From Takakia lepidozioides (lineage: Eukaryota; Streptophyta; Takakiopsida; Takakiales; Takakiaceae), in contig CM060733.1 of the NCBI GenBank assembly GCA_030704615.1, positions 51,772,001 to 51,836,000 on the forward strand: a stretch of DNA of 64,000 nt, given 5' to 3'. The position numbers and the translations under genes are program-made. The notes beneath the pieces were generated by a model. That model was given only the letters and a program-made list of their open reading frames with translations. It did not search any database and was not told the origin of the DNA. This document shows positions 28,150-37,500 of this stretch, one piece after another. Every line of letters starts with the position of its first letter. The stretch's first letter is position 1.

Positions 28150-31100
28150 TGTTTTTATTTTTATTTTTATTTTTATTTTTGAAAAGGGACTGAGGCCCTG
28201 CTCGAACTTTATTATAATTATTGGAGGGAAAAAAATTAACCCTCGGTTGCCAAAGGCTGCCATACGGCATGTCACACAGGAGGCTGTGCCAGATAACGTA
28301 GAGCTAATAACTGTAACAAGAAGACGCCATAAGACGTGATTAAATCACTAGACACTCCAAGTGTGGAGAGGGTCCAGCCCCCAGTTGATTATCCATGCTG
28401 GTGGAGTGTAGCATTAGGGTGATAAGAGTGTAATTTAGCGAGTGGGAGGGACGAGGGTTAGAAGAGGACTCTAGCCTTAAGAATACTTGGCAGAGGTAGG
28501 ATCGGGGGTTCGACGGAACGGGGTGGTAGCGAAGGGGGATGGTGAAGAAGGAGCAGGCAGGATAGAGAGAGGCGAGAGTGAGACAAAGTGGGGGATTGGA
28601 TTAGAGCAGAGAAGTAAGAGTTCTAACGGTGGAAGTGGAGGCGCGTTTCTGAGGAGGACCTGACATGCTTCCAGTTGATCTCCGATCTTTCAAACTCTGG
28701 GGATGTTGAAGAGCAGTCCTCTGTGTCCTTCCCATTAGGAGGGGATGCCCTTTGTCCAAATACATGAGAGATCATAAGTGTAGCGACAAATGATTCCGAG
28801 GTGGGCCCAAGTTGTCTGGAAGGCATGGAGTAGTGCAGGCTGGCGCTCAGGTTTCCTAACAACCTCTGCACACAAGGAAGCCCATTCTTTTTTAGCTGCT
28901 ACTTTGAGATCAAAGAAGACGAGTCAAAATAGCAGTTGCGGATGTATTTTCCTTGTTGTAGATCCATGCACATTGACCCTTCCATATGTTCCAGAGAACT
29001 GAGTATCTTAGCACTTCAAAAAACCGGGCAGTCCTAAGCTTTTGCTTTCCTTGTTTGACTGTAGTTGAGGATTTTCACAGAGTGAAGGTTGAAGGGCTCC
29101 CAGTTTCTGTAGAATGATTGGACCAAGGGCCAGATAATTTTCGGTGCTAAGCATTGAAGGAGACAGTGCTCCTGGGTTTCTACTGTTTGGTCAGGACAGC
29201 ATCCACACAGGGTAGCAACGTTGAAGTTTAAATTAATGTATTGGCCAACCTTTAGGACTCTGTTGGCTATCTGCCACAGAAAGGCACTTATCTTGGCAGG
29301 CTTTTTCTTCTCCCAGACTATTGACCAGATGCCCTTCCAGTTTTCCTCGCTGAATCTCTCATGATTCCATCTGCCCTCCCATTTTGTGGTGAGAGGTCTG
29401 GCACCAAGTAATGCTCTGTAACCCTGTCGAGCAGAGTATGAGAAGAGAGGATGAATCTCGCCATTGATTGTCCACTGCCACTCAGCAGGGTCCAATTGCA
29501 AGGATGCAATGCCCGAGTTTCCAACCAGAGTGAATGATTCTTTCCTGAGCCATGTTAACAGGGGAATACCCCCTGGGACGGAAGGATTGAATTTTTTTTC
29601 TGGTGAAGACCAGTGGTAGATCCTAGCAAGGATGGCTTCCTGATTTGGAATTGAAATGATGTTTGAGCTAGTAAGGGAGAGGCTGCCTGTAAGTTCATGA
29701 GCCTGAAATCTGTAACCGGAGATCATAGATGGATAGACTTCAAAAACATAGATGACTTGTAAAAATGGACTTTGTGGAAGAATCCATTGATATGGTCTAT
29801 GAAGGTCCGGGCCATCCTTGAGTACTAGTTTCCAGGTATCCGGGATTGACTGGATGATAAGAGGTATTCCTGATTGGAGACGATTCGCACCCAGAGCCCC
29901 TTTCAGGGATTGAGGGGTGTTGTCCCAGAGGTGTTTAATCGTGGAGAAGCCTCTGTTTTCCCATTCAGCCCATCTTTTTGTTGAACCCCGATTATGTATC
30001 GATGGGTTAGGGTCATTAAGGAATAGGTGTTGTCTCAAGGTTTCATGAAATGAGGATGGCTCTTTTTTCACCAAAAAAGGCCTGAGACAATTCCAGGATT
30101 TCCAGATGGAGGACCAAAGATCAGAGCCCGGCGATTTGTGATTGAATCCTTGGACAATCCATCAGCTGGATTGTGGCCATAGAACCCGTTGCATTGGGGA
30201 GGAGGAATAGATAGTGTTAGCTACCATTAGCTTCCACCAGCCTCCCTCGGGCCCCAGATATCTGGGTATCCATTTCCCGAGGAGCGCCTTAACTTGAGTC
30301 TCTGGGTCTAAGACTCCTAACCCTCCCATCTTTTTAGGGAGGCAGATCTGGGCCCAGGATACTTGGGGTCTTCTGTTCTGAGAAGCAGATGCGGAGCCCC
30401 AGATGAAGTTGCGTATCAGTCTCTTTATTTCTTTGAAGATTTTTGACTCCGGTCCCCATGTGGAGGCAAAGTACCAAACCCCAGCTAATAGAACTTGGTT
30501 TGTTATCAACGCTCTACCCGTAATTGAGAGGTGGCAAGACCCCCAGTAAGCAAGCTGGCGTTTCAGTTTCTGAATAGTGGGGCCCATACGTTGCTCTTCT
30601 GTCAGGTTGATCCCAAATGTATGCCTAGCAAGGTGACGGTCTCGCCATCTTTAAGCCATGTGAGACCAAGGTGTTGGCCCCAAGTAGGGGATACTCCTAT
30701 GGTGGATTTAGACAGATCTCCAAGTAACAGGGCTTTAGTTTTTGACCAGTTGACCTTGAATCCCGAAATATCGTAGAAGTGGGCTAGGGTGTTTTGAGCC
30801 GCAGCAAGAGTTGGGTGGTCTGCCTGAAGGGAAGGTGGGAGCGAAGGTAGGCCTGCAGTTTGGCACACAGTGTTGGGATGGGGCCGCTGTCCATAGGGCT
30901 TTTGGTAACAAAGGATTGGATATCCTGAACAGTTATCCAGATAGATTCGAAACTCATTTTGTCTCTGGCAGTGACGTGAAAGGCACGAAAGGGTTTTCTA
31001 CGGAAGATCATAGGGGTCAGGCAGGTAGCAGTTGGATCAGAGTTGGAGGTTAGTTGAGAGCAGCCTTTGAGATACAACGAGGGGAGGGAGCAGAGTTTCT

Positions 31101-32914
31101 CGCATATTTTGGCAATAGTTGGGTTGTGTACGATGGGGGATGGGCGGGGAGGTGGAGAGGAAGCTTGCTGCAGTGGGGGCCTCTTCAGGATGTTGGGGCA
31201 GGCTTTTCCTCTGTTCTTCACCTGCTCCAACTCCCATCTGATTATCTGGGGGATAACATGGGTGGGAGGTGCTGAAGAAAGCGGAGCTTTGGGATCTGCG
31301 ATAAGAGTTGTAGTAGAAGAAGAGCCCTGGATGCTTGCAGAAGCAAATTCCCTGATGAGTGCTCCCTTATCTTTCTGGAATGTAGATGTAGTAGCCGTAG
31401 TTGCTTCGAAGATCATGGGGTCCAGAGTCTCCCTCCTCCTCTTTGCCGGTGGTGAGGGAGAGATTTCTTGGACTGCCGAATCTTCGAGCTGTCCAGAAGA
31501 GACCGAAGTTGGAGTTGGGATGGCATTTTCCGGAGTGGGGGCCTTTGCAGGAGGAACCTCCAAGTGTGGGTCTGAAGCTGGAGCCCTGTCTTGAATAATG
31601 AGAGAGTTTGCAAGCACCAAGTTGTAGTTGTTTGATCTCTTCCTTTTCGCTTTTGGGCAATCCGCTCTAATGTGTCCTGACATCCCACAATAAAAGCAGG
31701 TTGCTGTTGTTGTGTCCTCGGACACTTTAACAGAAAAGTAGTTGCCATGGTTGTCGATTGGGTGTTTGATGAATTCTGGTAAGACTTTGTCTTTTGGCAT
31801 CATGACCACGATTTTTGCAAAACCATTTCCATTTGCCCTAGATGCAATGGTGGCCCTCCTCCATGCCGGGTTCTCCCTTAATGAGGCAATGCTCATCCCG
31901 GGGTCAAATACTCCAAGACAACCCAAAAAGGCTCCAAAAAAATTCCCAATTTCTGGAAGGCAGAATAAGTACTGATCCGGAATGTATGGCAAAGCAATTA
32001 TTTGTGGGGTCCAAATTTCACCGTTCATGTTGCCCATGCATTTAGACCATGGAAAAATGTTCACGTTGAAACCATGCAGATGTGGGTTGAATGCCCTAAC
32101 CTTGTCTGCCATTTCCCCGGTGTCAAATAGAATGGAGTAGAATCCTCGACCTTGTGCATGGCAGAAGTGATGATTCAAATCCCCCGAACCCCCTAGATGC
32201 GTTATAGCCCAGTCTCGCGCTTGGTTCTTGTTTACCTTCTTTCCAGAAAAGTGAAGAAGAACTCTTTTACTTTCGATGTGGTTAACATTTGACTCCACGT
32301 GAGCAAGCTGAACGGGTACCATCGGGTGATCTTTCTTAATTGCAATCTGTAGGGCGTCTGAGTCGCAAAGAGATTCCTCCTGGATCACTGCTTGGCTGTC
32401 TGGGGAGGCAGCTGGGAACAAGGATGGCCCTGCAACGAGGGCGCCATTCGAGGGCGGATCGTTGAAGACTTGGGAGGTGGGGATGGTGTTTTGAGGAACC
32501 AGGGAGAGACCCTGTGTGCTGAGGCCCATAGAGTGGATTTGATGAGCCATATAAAAGCTTGTACCTGTCAAGGGGTGAAGGTGACGAGGATCGGTAAACC
32601 TGGGGAATCGAGAGTGAGAGGAAGAAGAGTTGGAGGCTTTGAGGAAGGGAGCCATGGAGCGATTGGGGACTGGAGCTGAAAAAGATGGAGAATAAAAGGC
32701 GATAAGCGAGAGAGAAGGAGACTACGGGGGAGAGAGAATTAGAGATTGAATGGGTAGAGTAACAAGCACTAGAATCGTTGTCTAGAGTAGTGATGGCTGA
32801 AGCTATGTACATTAGCCACGCCAGGAAGAACGGTGGAACCCTTTGAATGGCTCCGGACGGAATGAGTGCAAAGTTTATGTACCTGCAATCACGAGGCAGT
32901 TCAGCAAAAATCAT
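28150..32914 (-). mobile_element. L1-type LINE, internal deletion derivative (LINE-1 copy)
   Basis: Reading on the minus strand, a complete ORF1 (32655-30784) runs straight into the distal part of ORF2. The endonuclease and the RT fingers/palm with the catalytic motif are absent. Remaining ORF2 parts are the RT thumb (FYDISGFKVNWSKTKALLLG, 30770-30700), a connecting region (LAYWGSCHLSITGRALITNQ, about 30550), and the zf-RVT domain (AKISAFLWQIANRVLKVGQY, about 29270; CGCC, then EHCLLQC). The frame is broken by stops (30162) and shifts. The element ends in a (TTTTTA)n tract at 28151-28181 in plus orientation, an AT-rich poly(A)-like tail. It cannot encode transposition functions itself. Confidence 0.85.
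30784..32655 (-). CDS. LINE ORF1 nucleic-acid-binding protein, 623 aa
   Basis: An uninterrupted ORF. The N-terminal 100 residues are Ser/Pro-rich. A central globular region (about 120-310; RDWAITHLGGSGDLNHHF, NPHLHGFNVNIFPW) resembles the DUF4283-type domain of plant LINE ORF1 proteins. A CCHC zinc knuckle at about residues 317-330 (CFYCGMSGHIRADC) is followed by a basic KRKRS stretch and a long Ser/Pro/Thr linker. Such proteins coat LINE RNA. The last roughly 28 residues are probably foreign: they are an out-of-frame reading across the deletion junction into ORF2 (the overlapping frame reads LQADHPTLAAAQNTLAHFYD). Openness over 1.87 kb in a defective copy suggests recent deletion or that ORF1 is still used. 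Confidence 0.8.
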   Translation of the reverse strand: MAPFLKASNSSSSHSRFPRFTDPRHLHPLTGTSFYMAHQIHSMGLSTQGLSLVPQNTIPTSQVFNDPPSNGALVAGPSLFPAASPDSQAVIQEESLCDSDALQIAIKKDHPMVPVQLAHVESNVNHIESKRVLLHFSGKKVNKNQARDWAITHLGGSGDLNHHFCHAQGRGFYSILFDTGEMADKVRAFNPHLHGFNVNIFPWSKCMGNMNGEIWTPQIIALPYIPDQYLFCLPEIGNFFGAFLGCLGVFDPGMSIASLRENPAWRRATIASRANGNGFAKIVVMMPKDKVLPEFIKHPIDNHGNYFSVKVSEDTTTATCFYCGMSGHIRADCPKAKRKRSNNYNLVLANSLIIQDRAPASDPHLEVPPAKAPTPENAIPTPTSVSSGQLEDSAVQEISPSPPAKRRRETLDPMIFEATTATTSTFQKDKGALIREFASASIQGSSSTTTLIADPKAPLSSAPPTHVIPQIIRWELEQVKNRGKACPNILKRPPLQQASSPPPRPSPIVHNPTIAKICEKLCSLPSLYLKGCSQLTSNSDPTATCLTPMIFRRKPFRAFHVTARDKMSFESIWITVQDIQSFVTKSPMDSGPIPTLCAKLQAYLRSHLPFRQTTQLLLRLKTP

Positions 32915-33782
32915 TCTACTGATGCATCATGCAAGAGGAAGTTCTCAATGCACAAGGTATTTCGGCACCGAAATACGCAGTGGACCGTGCCCCAATTACC
33001 TAGCACTGACATCTTCCAGAGGTATATTCCGGCGCCGCAATATCCACCGCTGCTTAGCTAAATCATCAAAACTGCAAATAGGGGGATGCATTGGCAGCAG
33101 ATTACCTGAACAGGACACGCATTGTCGCTTTGTAGCGAGGGTGATAACGAAGAGGGAACTTAAGACGGAGCGAAGATCCGCCAAGGGTGGTGCTGATCAG
33201 TCTAGCAGAGGGAGCAGCTGGGTAGACAGTGGTTTGATTAGTGAGGGTGGCTGTGTGGTGGCTGTAGCCAGTTTTTGCCAGGGATCATTACTTGGGTGGC
33301 AGGCGTCTTTTAGTGATTGGAAGAGGGGGGGTTTTCCAGGTGAAGTGGTAAGGAGTCTTGGGGGCTTGGCAGCGGTGCTTTAAGGGAAGTTAAGAGAAGT
33401 GACTTCCACGCATGTCGCGAGGATGAATAAGAACGAGTTCATCTGGAAGACGATTCAAAAGAAGCGATTTGGGGGAGCCATCCAGTGCGAGTTCTGGGAT
33501 AATGATGAGCAGAGCGATGCCATGGTTCACGGAAGGTGCCTTGTACGAGGTTGCTTGAGGTCTTAAACTTATGGTGATGGAGTCTCGGAGTCAACCTGCG
33601 AAGCCGATGCCCTCACTGCGAGACGCGGAGCTCGTCTTCCTCGGCCTCCATCTTTTCTCTTCTCGTTCTATGAATATACAAAGTAGTTTGTTTGTTTAGT
33701 TTTGTTTAGTTTTGTAGCATTGTTCTAATTAGTAAATCTGAAGATCAGTTTTGTAATATCATACATCCAAAAAAAAAAAAAA
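32843..33782 (+). pseudogene. Poly(A)-ended, probably retroposed transcript of unknown origin
   Basis: The plus strand ends in a run of 14 A at about 33769-33782 preceded by a 3'-UTR-like T/TA-rich stretch (tttgtttagttttgtttag, tgtaatatcatacatcc). Candidate coding pieces are a 72-aa ORF (32843-33061, containing RQFSKNHSTDASCKRKFSM) and a 47-aa ORF at 33423-33566 (MNKNEFIWKTIQKKRFGG...). No family is recognised and the proximal boundary is unclear, because the LINE's 5' end lies near 32.9 kb. It could be a 3'-transduced or template-switched cDNA beside the U6 gene. Confidence 0.4.
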
Positions 33783-33847
33783 CTTTTTTTCTATTTTGTT
33801 TTTCAATAATTTAAGTGACCATGGTGGAGTTATTTGGTATTGTATAT

Positions 33848-33887
33848 ATCCCATATCGTTTGCACAGAAGTCTAGGCCACCTATATA
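33848..33887 (+). promoter_or_regulatory. Plant snRNA promoter: USE and TATA box, Pol III spacing
   Basis: The upstream sequence element at 33848-33858 (ATCCCATATCG) differs by one base from the plant consensus RTCCCACATCG. A TATATA box at 33882-33887 starts 24 bp after the USE ends and 30 bp before the first U6 base. The short USE-TATA spacing is the arrangement used by plant Pol III U6 genes; Pol II snRNA genes have about one helical turn more. Confidence 0.8.
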
Positions 33888-33911
33888 GGTTGAAACGTTA
33901 GAGAAGTTATT

Positions 33912-34014
33912 GTCTCGGAGACATCCGATAAAATTGGAACGGTACAGAGAAGATTAGCATGGCCCTTGCGCAAGGATGACACGCACAAATCGAGAAATGG
34001 TCCAATTCTTTTTT
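33912..34014 (+). ncRNA. U6: U6 spliceosomal snRNA gene
   Basis: U6 forms the catalytic core of the spliceosome with U2 and U4. The sequence carries the invariant ACATCCGATAAAATTGGAAC region, the ACAGAGA box (33945-33951), the AGC triad, the internal stem-loop (tgcgcaaggatgacacgca) and the 3' cgagaaatggtcca, then a T6 Pol III terminator at 34009-34014. Differences from the usual plant U6 are a shortened 5' stem-loop (GTCTCGGAGAC, 4-bp stem and 3-nt loop, where GTCCCTTCGGGGAC is usual), one A-to-G change just before ACAGAG, and a C-to-T in the internal stem-loop arm. Promoter and terminator are intact, so this is probably an expressed variant. A retro-pseudogene is unlikely because an upstream promoter is not retroposed with the RNA. 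Confidence 0.92.
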
Positions 34015-34020
34015 GACGAA

Positions 34021-34512
34021 TTGCGCTCTGGATTCATAGTTTTTGGAAGTGAAGCGAGAATACAACGCTGGATCTGAGTTGCGAGATCGTGTTCGCACCA
34101 ATCAACACTAGGGTTGTGAGATTTACAAGGAGCTGCAGCAATGGCTTCCTTCTTCTTGAGAGAGATATAGTGCACGGCTAGCTAGAGCAGCAAAGAATGT
34201 TGCCTCCTATGAACCCTATTAGCAACACTTGGCTTCATTTATGGTGTTTCTTCAGCTTTGTGGATACTTGGGGTGAGGGAGGAGAAACTCATCTGTTGCT
34301 CCATCCTCCATCTTGCCAGCCGAAGCATGATCCGTGCTACTACACGAGGATGATGGGCAGTCAAGTGGAAAACAGACTTCACTCGTTAATTTTCTTTCAT
34401 GTATCTATCCATCCCTGGCTCTTGGATCTGTTTCTCTTATGTTTCCATGGCAAGGCTGGAGATCTGGGTTTATGGGCTTTTTGCAACGAGTTACTGCATA
34501 GTCCTTGGAAGA
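34021..34512. other. No gene recognised
   Basis: Between the U6 terminator and the left end of the TTAA-flanked element. Short ORFs only. Confidence 0.4.
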
Positions 34513-37500
34513 TTAACCCTTAAGTGTTCGGGCCCATTTTGAGGACATGCTGTGAAAAAAGGACCCTGGCCCACTAAATCTTTTTTATCTCCCAGATTTC
34601 TGAGCCCTGTAAAAGTGATCGTTGAATTTACTGACCATCTGCCCAAACTATGACCTCAAAAAATTGCAGCCGTATCCAATTGAAGATTAGAAGATTATAA
34701 TATGCAGATGTGCCCCAAAAAGAAATCCTTCCTAAACCCAGGTGCAGCCTCTCACCCTTCCTTGTTTCATTTATCAGCCAATTGCAAATGATGCGAAGAG
34801 ATGTTGGTTGCTTTGTAGGAAGCCTGGACTACGTCATAACCCGGCACATAGACAATCTCTACCTGCCATCCACATCCCCCCATCACAACCAGGGGAGTCA
34901 GAACATCCCCTGGCCAACATCAGACATATCATCCACCAAGCCTTGCACCAGGGATCGCTACATGTATGAGTTATCCCCTCATGTATCACTACCAACATCC
35001 CCAACAAAGATCAGTTTCAGATGCACCCCAACCCAGTGCAAGAGGACCCACTGGAGCTATCTCTGGTGGCCATGATCAAAATCAAAAGGCTAAGCCCAAA
35101 GCCCCCCAAAAACTTCATATGGGTTAAATCATTGTTGCCATGCGACAAACGAGTTAGATTCTTCGTTCACAGGCCATCATTTGGGTCCCTTGACCACAGC
35201 CTGCCAGCAGTGCCAGATGCAGATTAACCTTATGTCCTGGATCGGAAGGGGTCTGGGCTTGGACCCTTCCTCCCTCAAAAGAGTAAGGCTATCCTCATAC
35301 CTTAGCCCCTTAGTCAACCAGACAACCATAGTCTTCATTCAAGAGCACAAACAGAATCAGGCCAAAATAGACAGTCTTACAGATCACCTATGGCCAAAGA
35401 ATTTATCCTTGTGGAAACCCATCTCGGAGGGGACTCAAGGAGGAACGGCAATGCTTTTCTCGCCAGCCACTCATACTCTCATCCTCTCGGAAGAATCTTG
35501 GATATCAGGTAGAGCCCAGTTTTGTTCCTTAGCCCTGCCAAACAACCTTGGCACACTGGGATTAGTAAACATTTATGCCCCAAATAGTACCCAGGAAAGA
35601 ATAGCTTTCTGGTCGGAACTGAACACCAACATGATGGCCCAACAGGGCATCCACCAATGGATCGTTGCTGGGGACTTCAATATGGTGGAACAAGCCACAG
35701 ATAGAAGAGGCCTGGGATTGGCAGGACAGCTCTCAGAGGATGTGGATACATGGCAGCAACTTGCCCAAAACCATAACCTGGTAGAGACTGACTGGATCCA
35801 TCAGCAGACAAATAGGGCCAATCAGCCATTCTTCACATGCCAGACAAATGGACGGGATTTATCTCACCTAAACATGGCAAGACTGGATAGGATATATGCA
35901 TCAATAAATATCATCCAGTGGTCAGCCTGAAATAACCAAGAGCCCATTCCAGTGGGCTTTGACCATGCGCAGGTCCCAGCCACAATATCCATCCCAAACT
36001 CTCAAGCTAGGGGGAGAGGAATCTATAGGCTGAACGACATCCCAGTCTTCAAACATCGATTAGCGCTAGCTTGGGCTCAAGCGGGGAATGGCTCTACCAA
36101 CCCAGTCGAACGCAGCAGCAGCAGCCAGCAAAGCTTAGCAAACAAATCACGGAAGCCATGAAAAGGAAGTTCCAAACCTTGACGAAATGCCTTAAGGTTT
36201 GCCAAACCAGAATGGAATCCCCTAGATGTGACGAGCCTACTTACCAAACGTATCTGGAGGCAAAGAAGAATATGGAACTCTTCCAATCGCTCAAGGAAGA
36301 GAAGTTTAGGCTCCAGGCTGGTATAAACTGGTCAACAAAGGGTGAGAAGATGACCAAATACTTTTTTGATAAAGCCAGACAGAAAAGAGTGGCCCACTCG
36401 ATCGCGGAACTCAAGGACCCTATCTCCGGCCACTCTGCAAAAACTCCCAAGGAGCTAGCGGCATTGGCTGCAAGCCACTTCAGGAGCCAGTTTCACAGCG
36501 ATTCGAGCTGCCAACCCCTAACCCTAGAGCATATCCAGAGCCTACATCCCCTAAACTGATGCATTCCTTGGAGGCCCAATCGCTGGATGGTGAATTCACG
36601 GACATAGAGCTGCAGGACGCACTGGACAAGCTTCAGAACGGTAAATCCCTGGGCCTTGATGGAATCCCGGCTGAGTACTACAAATCGTTGTGGACACACA
36701 TAGCGCAAGATTTTTTGAAGATGGCTAACCACATCTTTCTCACTCGGAGCATGCCACCCTAGCTATCACAAGGGGTCATCATCCTCCTTTTTAAGAAAGG
36801 GGACAGAACAAACATTGGAAATTATAGACCCATAACCCTGCTGAACGCGGCCTACAAGATAATTGCCAAAGCCTTGGCAATCCGCCTACAGCCCTACCTC
36901 CCAGTCATCATTAGACCCAGCCAAACTGGCTTCATTAAGGGCAGATATATACTAGAATACTTGTTGTTGGCCCAGGAAATTCCAGTCTTTGCAAAAAAAA
37001 CCAACCAGGGTATTGCATTGCTCCTTCTTGACTTTGAAAAGGCATTTGATAGAGTGGAGTGGTCCTTCCTTCTCGGGGCACTCCACAGGGTGGGAATTTC
37101 CCAGGAGTTCGGCTTAAGGGTTCAAACTCTATTGATGGGGTCGTCCAACAGGGCTCTCCTCAACGGGCATCTATCCAAGTCATTTCCACTGCTCCGGTCA
37201 GTACGCCAGGGGTGCCCCCTGTCCCCCTTCATCTTCATTATAGCAGCAGACATGTCGGGCCATATGATGGAGGCAAGTCACCACATCACAGGTCTTCATA
37301 TTACAAATCATTTCACTAGACAGCCGCAGCAAATTAAGGAATCCATGTTCGTAGACGATGCGTTCCTAGCTTTACAGGCCACCCACTCCAATCTAGATAA
37401 TGCCAGCAGCTTACTACAAGCATTATGCCGGGCCTATGGATTCAAAGTTGACTGGGGCAAAACGTGTGCCCTTTTCGTGGGAGAAACCTCGGCCTCAACT

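Noticed and set aside
31037-31748. Plus- and other-frame ORFs (up to 175 aa) over the LINE ORF1 region
   Set aside because: They lie opposite or out of frame with the 623-aa ORF1 that carries the zinc knuckle.
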